64,000 nt of DNA. It comes from Cyclobacterium sp. 1_MG-2023. GTDB taxonomy: Bacteria > Bacteroidota > Bacteroidia > Cytophagales > Cyclobacteriaceae. Under the pieces are notes generated by a model that worked only from the letters and a program-made list of their open reading frames with translations, was not told the origin of the DNA and ran no database searches. Below, piece after piece: positions 52,361 through 63,000 of the stretch. Within the stretch, counting starts at the first letter, position 1; every line of letters starts with the position of its first letter. The translations under genes and the position numbers were made by a program. The stretch is from positions 186,001 through 250,000 of the forward strand of contig NZ_JAUOPC010000010.1 in NCBI RefSeq assembly GCF_030546805.1, written 5' to 3'.

Positions 52361-52563
52361 GTTTATCAGTTTATCACTTACAATAATTGAAACGCTTTTG
52401 GTTAATTAGTGTTTACCTATCAATATTGATTTTTTTGACTTTTTTTGACACGGTAAATATCCTCTTAATTTCACTTTACCTAAACTTGCTGATTGTAAGT
52501 CGATATAATCGATTTATCTGAACATAAGTTTGTAACAGGCTGAATTGATGGCACAAGTACACA

Positions 52564-54783
52564 TTAAAATTTAAATTCAACTGTTCCTTTGATGAAAAAT
52601 GGGGTCCCCGGAGTAAAATGAATTTCCTCAACAGGGCTTGATTCATTTTGCAATCTGGATTCTGTAGCGAACTGCGTTTCGTTCCATTCGGTGTTCAGGA
52701 GGTTTTGAATTTGCATTCCAAAGTTTAGTTTTTTCCTCTCGTAGCCCATATTAAGGTCTACAACCGTATAACCTTCAGCCACGATGGAATTGTCCTCATT
52801 GGCGGGTCTGTCTTTGATGTGGCGCACATTGGCACCACCGTAAATACCTGATTTGTGAATGGCATTCAACCCACTTTTAAGAATAAAATCCGGAGCCAAT
52901 GGGATATAATCTTGTCCGGCCTCTTCTTCAATAGCCCTTGCATGGGTATAGTTTGTGTCGAAATTCCAAAACAACCATTTTAGTGGCTGATAGCGAATAC
53001 TTAAATCAATTCCTTGTCTCCGTGTTTTGCCACTTGGCTCCACAATGCCGGCATCCCCTACATAAACAAATTCTTGTTCTAAAAATAAATACCAGTAGGC
53101 TGTATTGACAAGTAATCTTGGTATAGGTTTCCATACGAATCCTGCATCATACCCAAAAGCTGCCGGTAGCGTTTCTTTTGCAGCTTGAGAAAGAATTACA
53201 CGGGTGTCATTGGAATGAAATCCTTTACCTCCTTTCAAATACATTTGAAGGTTTGGGGTATAATCATACAATACATTCAACTTTGGACTAACAATCGTTT
53301 TTGTAGAGGTTTGGGTTTGGTAAATTTCCCTTAAAGCATCATTGTATTGAAAGTCAAAATAATCTATCCTAACAGACGGATTAAAAGTCCATTTTTTATA
53401 ATAAAAATTGGTGTTGAGGTAACTGCCAAAATTGGTCTCATTGATGTCTCCAAATTGTATCTGAGATAGAGTCAATTTACGATTTAAGGTGTGAGAAAGC
53501 TCATTATTATTGCTCAGGTCATTCCTTAGATTGATTCCTACTTGAACAGTAGCCTCGACATCATTTAAATCAAAGGATTTGTAATATTCACTGTTAAGGC
53601 CATAAATGTTCCGGTCTTCTTTTTGTTTAATTTGGTCCCCATTGACTTCATCTTCAAGGAAGAAGGTGAAATTTGAAAACAACTCGAAATCATACTTGCT
53701 GTAATACAAACTACTTTTGATGTAGGAGTCATCAGTTAAAATTTTCTCATAATTGACCAATACATTTGTTCTTCCGGTATTTCCACCCTCAGTATCATCT
53801 ATGGCTCCAAAGCGACCAATCAAACCTGAGTCAACGGCTCGCTGGGGAATTTGCCCTGAGGCATCCCACTTACTTGAAAGATGAGAGAAAGTGACACCTA
53901 TTTTATCTAGAGGTGTAATATTGCCAGTGTATTTTCCAAACAAATTGATTCTTTTGAAGTTCTGAGGACTGTCAAAAGGCCCATCTGTGCTAAGATGTTC
54001 TGCGGCAATATAGGCATCATGTTTTGGAGTATTCAATACATCAAACATGCCCAATATACGGTTGGTGCTAAATTGCCCCTTTTCCATTTTTATAGAACTG
54101 GACTCCAAGTTCCTTTTTGTTTTAAAATTTACATAACCTGCTGTGGTGAAATTTCCCTTGTCCGCATAATATGGGCCTTTTCCAAAATCTATATTGTCTA
54201 CAGTTTCAGGAATTACGAAGTGCAGGTCTGCATAGCCTTGCCCATGGGCATGTGATACCATATTGACAGGCAAGCCGTCTACCGTAATGCCAATATCTGT
54301 TCCGTGATCAATATCAAAGCCTCTTAAGAATATCTGCTCAGCCTTTCCTCCGCCTGCATGTTGTCCAATAAAAAGTCCAGGTACCTGTCTCAAAATGTCT
54401 TGAGATGAACTGACCGGATTTGTCTTCAGATCTATTTTAGTAATTAGGTTTAAGGCATTTGTTTTTGGTGAAATTACCACTCCTTCTAAGGAAATCGCTT
54501 TTTCTTCCATGACCACAGAAAGGGGAGCGGTCAAAGATTGAACGACTGTGTATTTAGCTTCATATCCAATGTGTGACAATTTAAGCGAATCTCCAACTGA
54601 AAAATTTTGAAGCAGGAATTTACCATTTTCATCCGAATGGGTGTGATTCTTTGTGGCAAGATTCAATATTTGAGCATTGGTAATCAACTCTTTCTTGTTG
54701 TTCAAAACTGTACCTTCTATGCTTTGTCCAAAAAGATTGGTTTGTAATAGAAGGAGAAAAAGGGCAATTAATATTCGATACAT
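52564..54783 (-). CDS. TonB-dependent receptor
   Basis: This 739-residue outer-membrane receptor has a signal peptide (ILIALFLLLLQTNLFGQ), a carboxypeptidase regulatory-like domain (about 20-95, IEGTVLNNKKELITNAQIL), a plug domain (about 120-225, DILRQVPGLFIGQHAGG, IFLRGFDIDHGTDIG) and a barrel with aromatic-ended strands, including a NMGYERKKLNFGMQIQNLLN stretch typical of the last part. The plug motif with IDHGTD resembles receptors of siderophore and metal-complex type, but no SusD partner exists and the ligand is not known. A TATATTTG element lies at 54938-54945, 155 bp upstream on this strand. Confidence 0.9.
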   Translation of the reverse strand: MYRILIALFLLLLQTNLFGQSIEGTVLNNKKELITNAQILNLATKNHTHSDENGKFLLQNFSVGDSLKLSHIGYEAKYTVVQSLTAPLSVVMEEKAISLEGVVISPKTNALNLITKIDLKTNPVSSSQDILRQVPGLFIGQHAGGGKAEQIFLRGFDIDHGTDIGITVDGLPVNMVSHAHGQGYADLHFVIPETVDNIDFGKGPYYADKGNFTTAGYVNFKTKRNLESSSIKMEKGQFSTNRILGMFDVLNTPKHDAYIAAEHLSTDGPFDSPQNFKRINLFGKYTGNITPLDKIGVTFSHLSSKWDASGQIPQRAVDSGLIGRFGAIDDTEGGNTGRTNVLVNYEKILTDDSYIKSSLYYSKYDFELFSNFTFFLEDEVNGDQIKQKEDRNIYGLNSEYYKSFDLNDVEATVQVGINLRNDLSNNNELSHTLNRKLTLSQIQFGDINETNFGSYLNTNFYYKKWTFNPSVRIDYFDFQYNDALREIYQTQTSTKTIVSPKLNVLYDYTPNLQMYLKGGKGFHSNDTRVILSQAAKETLPAAFGYDAGFVWKPIPRLLVNTAYWYLFLEQEFVYVGDAGIVEPSGKTRRQGIDLSIRYQPLKWLFWNFDTNYTHARAIEEEAGQDYIPLAPDFILKSGLNAIHKSGIYGGANVRHIKDRPANEDNSIVAEGYTVVDLNMGYERKKLNFGMQIQNLLNTEWNETQFATESRLQNESSPVEEIHFTPGTPFFIKGTVEFKF

Positions 54784-54998
54784 AGGGTAGGGTTATTTTA
54801 TATTTCGAATTAATAATCCGGATTTATAAGATTTTTTATGGAGTAAAAAAAACATATCACATGAAGTAACCAATACTAAAATTTAGCTAAAAAGGCCATG
54901 ATTTTCCATCTTTATGCGGTATTGTTAGTTAAAGAAACAAATATAAGCTCATTCCTTTCTTTTTGATATTTGTAACTATTATTAAAAGATGAATAAAG

Positions 54999-55955
54999 CT
55001 ACCATCTCTTTTTGACCCATGCATCCTTTTCATCGGCGGTGAGAAAAGTCCAGGCTACAATTCGACTAGATTTATTGTTTGTTCCCAAAGGGACCGTTTT
55101 GACCTGACTGGCACCAATTTCGTCCAATGATGTATAAATTTTTTTTAGATTTGACTCCTTAGAAACCAAAGTTGAAAACCAGAAACAGTTTTTAGAAAAC
55201 ACTTTACTTTCGCTAATCATTTTCTGAATAAACTTTGCTTCTCCACCGTCAACTATAAGTTCATGGCTAATTCCTGAAAAATTGAGTGTAGGTGTTTTCA
55301 CCTTTTTGCCCGATAAGTTCTTTATTTTTCTTCGTGTTCCTTTTTGTGCTTCTTCAATCGATGCATGAAAAGGAGGGTTACTGATCGTTAAATCGATCTT
55401 ATCTTCAGGGTTAATTATACCTTTAAATATTGAAATAGGATCTTTTTGTAGGTGACATTCAATTTTACCCTTTAAAGATGAATTTTTCTGGACGATGTTA
55501 CGAGCCGATGCAATTGATTTTGGATCAATATCAGACCCAATAAATTGCCAGCCGTAACTGCTGACACCAATAATGGGGTAAATGCAACTGGCCCCAATGC
55601 CAATGTCGAGACAAGTGATTTTATTGCCGGTAGGGATTTTTCCTAAATTATCCTCTGCTAATATATCAGCTATATGATGGAGGTAATCGGCCCTACCCGG
55701 TATTGGAGGGCATAAGTTTTCCATAGGGAATTCCCAGTGCTTTATCCCGTAATAGTGATGGAGGATTGCTTGGTTTAAAAGTCTTACGGCAACAGGACTT
55801 GTGAAATCAATTGAAGCTGCTCCTGATTTGCTGGGTTTAATGTGATTTTTTAATGCCGGGATAGCAGTTGTTAAGGCATTTAGGTCATATTTCTCTCGGT
55901 TATTATTGCGTGGATGTAGCCTTTCTTTCTCTTTTTCTGGCTTTTTTGAAGACAT
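54999..55955 (-). CDS. rlmF: 23S rRNA (adenine(1618)-N6)-methyltransferase
   Basis: This 318-residue enzyme methylates N6 of A1618 of 23S rRNA with S-adenosylmethionine. Family features are LHPRNNNREKYDLNALTTAI near the N-terminus, VRLLNQAILHHYYGIKHW, the SAM motif CLDIGIGASCIYPIIG and the catalytic NPPF in LTISNPPFHAS. C-terminal ETGVE-like text is replaced by FWFSTLVSKESNLKKIY, also typical. Full length. It begins 3 bp after the trmL stop, so the two RNA methyltransferase genes form one operon. Confidence 0.93.
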   Translation of the reverse strand: MSSKKPEKEKERLHPRNNNREKYDLNALTTAIPALKNHIKPSKSGAASIDFTSPVAVRLLNQAILHHYYGIKHWEFPMENLCPPIPGRADYLHHIADILAEDNLGKIPTGNKITCLDIGIGASCIYPIIGVSSYGWQFIGSDIDPKSIASARNIVQKNSSLKGKIECHLQKDPISIFKGIINPEDKIDLTISNPPFHASIEEAQKGTRRKIKNLSGKKVKTPTLNFSGISHELIVDGGEAKFIQKMISESKVFSKNCFWFSTLVSKESNLKKIYTSLDEIGASQVKTVPLGTNNKSSRIVAWTFLTADEKDAWVKKRW

Positions 55956-55958
55956 GTT

Positions 55959-56417
55959 TTATTGTGATTTTATGTTTCTTATACCCTCGTAAACAGTGAT
56001 AGCAACTGCATTGGCTAGGTTTAAACTGCGAATATGTGGACTGTAAATAGGGATGTTGTATACCAAATCAATATTTTCTTTCAATATATTTTCGGGCAAT
56101 CCGGTAGATTCTTTGCCAAAGACAAGAAACATGTCCTCTTTAAATTCAATAGAGCAATAATCTTTCGTTCCATGACTTGAGAAATAGGCAAATTGTTTGC
56201 CTTTGTTTTTAGCATAAAAGTCGTCAATGTTCTCATAAATAAAGAGCGAAATGTGCTTCCAATAATCTAGTCCTGCTCTTTTTAATCTTTTGTCACTTAA
56301 TTCAAATCCAAAGGGTTTTACCAGGTGTAAAGTTGATCCGGAAGCCAAACTAAGTCGGCCAATATTCCCTGTATTCGTGGGTATCTCTGGTTCAATTAAT
56401 ACAATATTTAATCCCAT
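55959..56417 (-). CDS. trmL: tRNA (cytidine/uridine-34-2'-O)-methyltransferase
   Basis: This 152-residue SPOUT (alpha/beta-knot) methyltransferase modifies the wobble ribose of tRNA-Leu. Family marks are LIEPEIPTNTGNIGRLSLAS at the N-terminus, LVFGKESTGLPENIL (SAM-binding knot) and SLNLANAVAITVYEGIR at the C-terminus. It is a minimal SPOUT domain at the normal length of about 155 residues. It precedes rlmF by 3 bp in the same direction. Confidence 0.94.
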   Translation of the reverse strand: MGLNIVLIEPEIPTNTGNIGRLSLASGSTLHLVKPFGFELSDKRLKRAGLDYWKHISLFIYENIDDFYAKNKGKQFAYFSSHGTKDYCSIEFKEDMFLVFGKESTGLPENILKENIDLVYNIPIYSPHIRSLNLANAVAITVYEGIRNIKSQ

Positions 56418-56623
56418 TATTTTTAGTTAAACTTTATCAAGGTTATCGTCATGAGCTTTACAGCTGCCATAGGAAAATAAATTTATTTTTAATTTAGCGG
56501 TGTAATTAGTATAAACATATAATTCCATCTCTCAAAAGTAGGGCTATCGTTTCTATAAAACCTTTAAAACTAAAAAAAATCAAGGAAGTTATGAAAATGT
56601 AAATAAGCATTCAACAAGCTTGG

Positions 56624-57013
56624 TTAATTATTTAATCGTTCCAGAATTTGCACGATTTCAATGACTTGGTTTATTTCTAAATGCAAAAGGTTATTGCCTT
56701 TATATTTAAAAACAATGTCATTTTTTGATTCATTACATTCAATGCTCAATTCTGATGAATCAATTTGCCAACGGAAAACATTTTGATTTTCGACGAACAA
56801 TTGTGCTACATAGGGCGATTTTGTATAATTTTCATCCTCCCATATTTGCTGTGAAAGCCTTGTTAACAGTTGAATGAGATCTTGGGTGTCAGAAGGTGCC
56901 AATAGACAATGATCCCCATTTTCGTAGTCGAGTTGCAAGCGTATCTTGTATTCATTTTTATCAATAACCATGTTTCCTTTCTTAAGAAACAAATTGAAAA
57001 GTTGGTTTTTCAT
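56624..57013 (-). CDS. Uncharacterised small protein coupled to the PTH2-like gene
   Basis: I do not recognise this 129-residue protein. It has a short basic start (MKNQLFNLFLKKGN), then alternating strands and helices (YKIRLQLDYENGDHCLLAP, DLIQLLTRLSQQIWED, RWQIDSSELSIECNESKND) and a final helix (EINQVIEIVQILERL). There is no signal peptide or membrane segment. Its ATG directly follows the stop codon of the PTH2-like gene (TAA then ATG, no gap), which suggests coupled translation. An internal Met at residue 15 is a possible alternative start. Function unknown; joint action with the neighbour is inferred from the junction only. Confidence 0.6.
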   Translation of the reverse strand: MKNQLFNLFLKKGNMVIDKNEYKIRLQLDYENGDHCLLAPSDTQDLIQLLTRLSQQIWEDENYTKSPYVAQLFVENQNVFRWQIDSSELSIECNESKNDIVFKYKGNNLLHLEINQVIEIVQILERLNN

Positions 57014-57331
57014 TTAGCTTATTCCTTGAGGTGCCCACATCTTTAAAAATTTGAATTGTTTTGGGTATTCTTTCCTTGGACAAAAAGCCAGGCAAACCTC
57101 CTTGTCACCTAGGCTGGACTCCGTCATCACAATGTGTTCGGGTTCAGTTTTAAGCTTGTTAAATGCAGCCTCATTAACCAAACAAACTACCTTTTTAAAT
57201 ACTCCACTCATCCAACGTTGCATTTGTTCATTTTCCTCAAACTTCTTATAACAAGCCAAAGCTGCATGAGCGGTAATGACAGGGATTAATTTATCCGGGA
57301 TATTGTCTTTTACAATAATATACATTTTCAT
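57014..57331 (-). CDS. PTH2-like (peptidyl-tRNA hydrolase II-type) domain protein
   Basis: This 105-residue protein resembles the PTH2 fold (PF01981), which in archaea and eukaryotes frees tRNA from stalled peptidyl-tRNA. The start MKMYIIVKDNIPDKLIPVITAHAALACYKKF matches the family's VVRXDLXXGKXAAQXAHAXXXAY pattern, cut here for length: key points are the early strand, the conserved His in AHAALA and the Trp of MQRWMSG. A KKVVCLVNEAAFNKL strand-helix follows. The usual C-terminal DAGRTQI-type catalytic motif is not evident (VMTESSLGDKEVCLAFCP instead), so hydrolase activity is doubtful. The family call is from pattern recognition, not a search. Confidence 0.6.
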   Translation of the reverse strand: MKMYIIVKDNIPDKLIPVITAHAALACYKKFEENEQMQRWMSGVFKKVVCLVNEAAFNKLKTEPEHIVMTESSLGDKEVCLAFCPRKEYPKQFKFLKMWAPQGIS

Positions 57332-57637
57332 AAATGTGAATGTGTAAGGTGTTATAGGTTATTGTATTGATGACTTTTAAATTATTGGCTGTCTTGTCCA
57401 TCTTACCGACTCTTTTTCAATTTAATAATTTTTGTTTGCTTGAAGTCAATAAAACTCCGATTCACCAATTTTGAAAGGTAGTGGTAAGCAGTTAACCTGG
57501 ATAATAATATTCATTTTTATTTCCCTGCCTATTAAGTCGATACAATGTTGTAAACCAATTCGTGGATATTGGACATGGGAAAAGAAATCAGCCTTCATTG
57601 AAACATTTACCAGTTCCCAAAGCAAAGGCTCTAGTGT
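57332..57637. other. Intergenic region without recognised features
   Basis: About 305 bp between the PTH2-like gene and the redoxin gene. No gene, terminator or full promoter consensus was identified. Confidence 0.45.
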
Positions 57638-58084
57638 CTAATTCTCCTTTAACTGCTCAATTGCATAATACAAGCGGTTCTGGGCACCTTCTTGGGAACC
57701 GAATATGGTGCGTGACAATTTACCCTCTTTGGTAATTAAAACCCATTGAGGGGTGCCGGATGAATCAAATTGGTCATAAACCGTTCTTCCATTGTCTAAA
57801 AAAATAGGAAAGGGAAGTACATCAACTGTAAAAATGCTTTTTATATCGCTTTCTGTCACTTGGCTTGCATTGAAGCTCGTATGAATGCCAATAACTTGTA
57901 CCTCTTTATTTTCTTTTTGCAATTCATAGGCCAAAGGGATCGCTCTGCCGGTACAGCCCAAACATTGGTTGTTATAGATGAGGAGTAAAATTGCCTTGCC
58001 TTGGTATTTTTTTATAAGGTCAATAGATTTGTTACTAAAGTCTCGAACTAGAATTGATTCAACGGGGGCATTTTCACTGATCAT
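57638..58084 (-). CDS. Redoxin/TlpA-like thioredoxin-fold protein
   Basis: This 148-residue protein has a thioredoxin-like fold of the AhpC/TSA-redoxin type: ILVRDFSNKSIDLIKKYQG, then the active site CLGC in LLIYNNQCLGCTGRAIP, and GTPQWVLITKEGKLSRTIFG as the cis-Pro block. No signal peptide is present at the ATG I chose (58084, MISENAPVES), so it is probably cytoplasmic; a frame from 58171 would overlap the upstream gene. It may reduce disulfides or peroxides. It is the last gene of a run with an unknown protein and the sialidase-like protein. Confidence 0.78.
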   Translation of the reverse strand: MISENAPVESILVRDFSNKSIDLIKKYQGKAILLLIYNNQCLGCTGRAIPLAYELQKENKEVQVIGIHTSFNASQVTESDIKSIFTVDVLPFPIFLDNGRTVYDQFDSSGTPQWVLITKEGKLSRTIFGSQEGAQNRLYYAIEQLKEN

Positions 58085-58092
58085 GGTCGCTT

Positions 58093-58680
58093 TTAAGTTT
58101 CGTTTCTTTTGATGTATGCTGTGGTTTTTTCCGGCAAGTCTATGGCATTGTATTCGAAGTCTGTTACCCATTCAAAATCAAAGACGGTAAACCCATCAAA
58201 ACATTCGGTAGGTACCAAATCAAATGCTCTCAATACCATCAAAAACCGATCGATACCACCATAGGGGAAGTTATCCGTTGAATACTTAATGACCCCAAAA
58301 TTTTCATTTTGTTTTTCAAGTTTAGTCAAAAATACTTCAAAGCCAAACTCCAGATAATTGAATATTGAAAGTGTTTCCTGTATGCCAAGTTGTCCTGATT
58401 TATCATTGTCAACCTTCAGGTAACTTTCTAAAAACTTGTTGGCATAGAGCGGTATCAATGATTGGTATCTTTCTTGGGCAGGATCCTCATCCAATGAGGC
58501 AATTAACTTTTCATAAGCTGCATCATATTCCTCCTTTGATAAATTATCCCAATCAATAAGAGTGGGAGTAAGTTCTTCAAACTTGAAACCCGGTTGTCTC
58601 ACAGCTTCCATATGTTCATAGAGCTTTTTAAAGTCCTCAAACTTTGTAGGAGACTGTATATTGAACCTGATGAATAACAT
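58093..58680 (-). CDS. Uncharacterised 195-residue protein
   Basis: I do not recognise a family. The protein is acidic, lacks a signal peptide and membrane segments, and shows mixed helices and strands (FEDFKKLYEHMEAVRQPG, YEKLIASLDEDPAQERY, VDNDKSGQLGIQETLSIFNYL). The stretch DNDKSGQLG resembles an EF-hand-like loop (D-x-D-x-S-x-x), though without a full EF-hand pair. It lies 8 bp before the redoxin start and 10 bp after the sialidase-like stop, so the three genes are probably cotranscribed. Function unknown. Confidence 0.65.
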   Translation of the reverse strand: MLFIRFNIQSPTKFEDFKKLYEHMEAVRQPGFKFEELTPTLIDWDNLSKEEYDAAYEKLIASLDEDPAQERYQSLIPLYANKFLESYLKVDNDKSGQLGIQETLSIFNYLEFGFEVFLTKLEKQNENFGVIKYSTDNFPYGGIDRFLMVLRAFDLVPTECFDGFTVFDFEWVTDFEYNAIDLPEKTTAYIKRNET

Positions 58681-58690
58681 TAAATCTATA

Positions 58691-59869
58691 TTATTTGGGT
58701 AAAGTGATCGTTTCTAGAGGGATAATTGCCATTTCAGCGCTATTGTTGTTCCATAACTCTCTACCTTTGCCTTCAGGCCGACCCACTTTTCCACCACTAT
58801 TGGAGTAGCCAATGTAGAGCTTGCCTTGATGTTCTATAGCATGAGGATAGGCCAAAGCTGCATTGGGGTGAGATTCTCCTACACCTTCCGGGAAATCTGC
58901 GTGTCGGATTACAAAAACCTTTGAAAAGAGTAATTCGCCGGGTTGAGTGAGGGCAATGGTTAAGGTTTTTCTTGATTTATTGACCCCATTATAAGTTGCC
59001 CCAATTAAATAGTACTCACCAGTGCTCAATTGGCCGGAATAAGGCTTTGAGGTGGACATGGGTAAATTACTTGGGATAACTTTAGACCAGGTATGTCCAT
59101 AATCAGTGCTTTTTGAGGCCAATGCAATGGCTTCTTTCCCCCAGCGAGCGATATTGATAATATTGGAGCCATCAATTAATATTGAACTTTCCCCCCAGAC
59201 ATTTTTTGTATCCATAGGTAACACTATCACGTCCCATTTCGTGAAATCATCACCATTACTGATGGCCACAGCCGGAGGATTGTTGCCACTTCCAATTTCA
59301 TTTACTTGAAAGCCGGACATTATCCAGTTGCCATTGTCCATTTTCTCAGGAGCTGTTAGCGGCCAAAAATTATCCCTCGCCACGATGCCTTTGTCGTCCC
59401 AGGTGTCTGTGTTCTCATTAAGGAGGTAAGCCCGCATACGTAGGTTTTCCATAATGCCATCATATTCTCCATGGAACGCCCATAACTGCCCTTTATGAGA
59501 TAGAAATTCACCATGGCTTACAGCAACCTGTCCTCCGCCACCAATATTTTTTAGGGGGCCCCAAGTTTTGCCCCCATCGGCACTGACACGGTAATTGGCT
59601 TCTTCAGTTACCGTGTTTTCTCCGTTTTTATTGTGACCAAAAGATGCGTAGAGTTTGTTTTTGTGCCAGATCAAGGCCACGCCGTGTAAAAATCGGTAGC
59701 CATCTTTGGCAAACTCAAAGGGTTTAATGACAGAAAATTCAATATTATCAATGCTGGGGATTTCATTTAATTCAGGAAGCTTTTCGCTTGGATTCCATAA
59801 TTGGAAATTATCCTGTGCCATAATCGGCATGGTTGTTAAAATTGCAATCAATAGAAAAATAACTCTCAT
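58691..59869 (-). CDS. Secreted sialidase-like protein with Asp boxes
   Basis: This 392-residue protein has a signal peptide (MRVIFLLIAILTTMPIMAQ) and a sialidase-type six-bladed propeller. Two Asp boxes are visible: SADGGKTW and STDYGHTW (S-x-D-x-G-x-T-W). Arg and Glu/Tyr residues of a true neuraminidase triad could not be placed with confidence, so it may instead belong to the broader BNR-repeat hydrolase group. It should act outside the cytoplasm on glycans, consistent with the neighbouring beta-helix protein. It is the first of a three-gene run. Confidence 0.78.
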   Translation of the reverse strand: MRVIFLLIAILTTMPIMAQDNFQLWNPSEKLPELNEIPSIDNIEFSVIKPFEFAKDGYRFLHGVALIWHKNKLYASFGHNKNGENTVTEEANYRVSADGGKTWGPLKNIGGGGQVAVSHGEFLSHKGQLWAFHGEYDGIMENLRMRAYLLNENTDTWDDKGIVARDNFWPLTAPEKMDNGNWIMSGFQVNEIGSGNNPPAVAISNGDDFTKWDVIVLPMDTKNVWGESSILIDGSNIINIARWGKEAIALASKSTDYGHTWSKVIPSNLPMSTSKPYSGQLSTGEYYLIGATYNGVNKSRKTLTIALTQPGELLFSKVFVIRHADFPEGVGESHPNAALAYPHAIEHQGKLYIGYSNSGGKVGRPEGKGRELWNNNSAEMAIIPLETITLPK

Positions 59870-60004
59870 TCGGTGCTTATTTTGGTTTATATGGCAATAT
59901 ATTTAATGTTTTAAAGATAATAAGCCATCTAATTTCATTTCACTTTCAAGCTATTATTCTTCAGGTATTTGACTTTCTTGCTTTGATCGAGAAAAATCGT
60001 TTGC

Positions 60005-63000
60005 TTAGGGGCTGACAATTAATTTTTGCCTGAAAAGAAGATTTTGTTCGTCGTTGACACTTATGAAATAAATGCCTTTGGATAAATTTTCTAATGGAAT
60101 GCTTAGTTTATTCTCGGTTGGTTTGTTCCATTCAAACTTTTTGACGAGATGACCATTGCTATTGTATATCACAACTGTCCCTTTTTCCACTTGAACGTCA
60201 ATTTCTAAATTTGCTCCGCCCTTTGCTGGATTTGGAAATATCCGATAGTTGATTTCTTCAATAGGGTTTTCTTTATCCGATGTATTGTAATAATAGGCCT
60301 GTAGGTTTTTCAGTTCCTTGACCAATTCACTATTATTGGCTCCATTCCCTATGATGGCAATTCCTGAAATACTTGCATTGTTAACTTTTGAAGTCATCTC
60401 GAGGGTTAAATATCCATCTGTTACAGAAAGGTTATCAAAAGACAATAGGGTAGGAGAGTTGTGGTTTTCCACAAACAGATCTAAATCACTTTTCATTACT
60501 TTTTCCTCTATTGCAATGTCAAACACCCTGTTTGCTGCTTTTTCCGAAACTCCATTATGACCAAACCAAAGCTCATTGTGCAAAGTGAAAAGAGTATAGT
60601 TACCACTTGGTACCGGAATTGAATAAACCAGGTGCTTCCCATTTCTTTCGGTTTGGAAGATCGGTTCAACATCCAAATCACTGTTTTCAAATTGGGAAGA
60701 GCCGACATTATAGTAAGTAGCATTAGCGGTTTCAGCTACAAAGGTTTTATTAATTAGTGTGGCATCAGCCTGGCCTCCGGCATTTAAAAAGAAGGTGAAG
60801 TCTGCGTCCGGACTGTCTGGCTTATTTTCCGAAATGATCGCAATCCCTGAAATAGTGGCATTATTGGCTCCAGCTATAAGTCTGAGGTCAAGCAGACCGT
60901 CTGTTATTTGAATCGACTCGAAAGTAAGAATCTCCTCCCCATTGTTGCTGTGAACAAAGAGGTCGACATTTTCTTGCACCAATTCCTCCTCCAAATAAAT
61001 GTCAAAAACCCTGTTTCCTTCTTTGGCTGTCACCCCACCTTTACCAAAGTACAATTCATTATGGTAAGTTTTAATTGTATAGGCTCCATTTTCTACAGGT
61101 ATTTGGAAAGTTAATTCTTTGGCAAATCTTTCGGACTGAAAAAGCTGCTCAATACTGGCATTGCTGTTCTTATACGTACTGCTGCTTGAGCTGGTGATAT
61201 AGTCACTTTTAATTTTCTCAAAGGTTTGACCATCATATTCAATGGGACCTCCTTCTCCTGTATGGTAATACAATTCATGCAGGCTTTCATTGGGTTTATT
61301 GGAATCAGAGGTACGGAAAAGGGCCAGTGCACCATAAGGAGGCAAGATAACTTTACCTGAATATTGCTCTAATTTTGCATTGACATAAGTACCTGATAAG
61401 TTAATTGTTTTGTTGGTATTGCTTGGGTTGTATTCAAATAACATTAGCTCATCAGGTTCGATTATGGTAGCTTCTACTTCTACAAACTCCAAATCATCCA
61501 GCCAATAGGTTAGGCTTTCGTCAGAAGTGTAGTGGATCATTAAGGATACCTCATCTTCATCATGGTAAGTAGATATAGGTACTTCATAGGTCTCCACTTG
61601 TTCATTGATCCTAAATGTTCTAATAGGGGAAAGTCTTTCCCAAGGGTTGTTAGAGAACCTTAAATTAAAAGCAAGATTGGTGGGTTTGCTTGCATAACTT
61701 TTAAAGGACAATAGATAGTTTTTATCTTGCTTTAAGGCACCGAGGTTTACTTTAATTGAACTTTTACCCTGGCTGGATACTTTTAAGGCACCTCCGGATA
61801 ATTTACTTTCTGCATCCCAGCCTTCTTGGCAATTGCTACAAGATAAGTCCTTGATATGCTCATCAAAGTTAGAATTTGAATACTTGCTGCCACCAATAAC
61901 CTTATGCACGGTATAGGTGGAAACATCAATATTCTTACTTGTTGAATTTTGATCTTTATTGTATTTGGATTTCCAGCTTTTCAGGTCATGTAGAAGTCTC
62001 TCCTTCTCTCCATTTTTCAGGTATTGATTCAGTATACTGAATTCATCTCCCATGGGTCTGAAAAAGTAATTCTGATCAAAGTTTGCCATCTGTGGGATGT
62101 CATCTTTGTAGGTATTGATAAAATAAGAATTCTGGTCGACAAGCTTTGTGAAAAATTGATTGTTTACTATGTTGTTATTTCTTGTGTCATTACCGTTGGT
62201 GCTATTTCCTAGGCTAATGGCATTGCCATTGTTGAAAAAAAGATTGTTATCAACGGTTATGCTATTTCCGTTGGCTATTTTTAATCCACTGTTGCTGGTA
62301 TTCCCCACAGTATTGCCTTTGATTTCAATATTGTTTGAATTGTCATCTAAAAAAATTCCCTCTACCAATAGGTTTGATTCTACGCCTCTTTTCGGTGCGC
62401 CTGCCGGATTTCCTATGCCGTTTATTACAATATTACCTTCAATTTTTCTTCCAAAATACCTTTGGTAACTAGTGCCACCAAAGGTGTAAATTCCACCACC
62501 ATCGCTTTTAATCAAACAAAAATTATCCACAAAATTATTCTTGACCTTGATATAGTTGCCACTGAATTGAATGCCATTAAAGCCGGTACTAATGATTGAA
62601 TTGTTTTGTACCAGTATGTTATCTCCTCCAACAAAAACCCCTATTCCTGCTGCATCATCATTTTTTGTTCTTCCGGCAATGGTGGCGGTGTTACTTATTT
62701 TATTGTTTTGAACTATGGCTTCATCATTGCCATACCTTAAGTTCAAGCTGTTGTTATAGGCATAGCGTATTGTATTGTTTTCGATTAGGAGGCTAACCAC
62801 ACTTAGCGCCTGAATTCCATCTTCACCTGCAAATTCAATTTCAGCATTACTTATTTTAATATTATTCCCTCCCTCCAAATGAATTATATTATTATTTGCG
62901 CCTCTAAAATGCAGGTTTTCAATGTTAATGTATTTGTCGCGGTAGTCTTTGGTAAGCAAATGGTCAAGCGTGCTGACTTCTATTTCTAAGCTGTTTGGAG

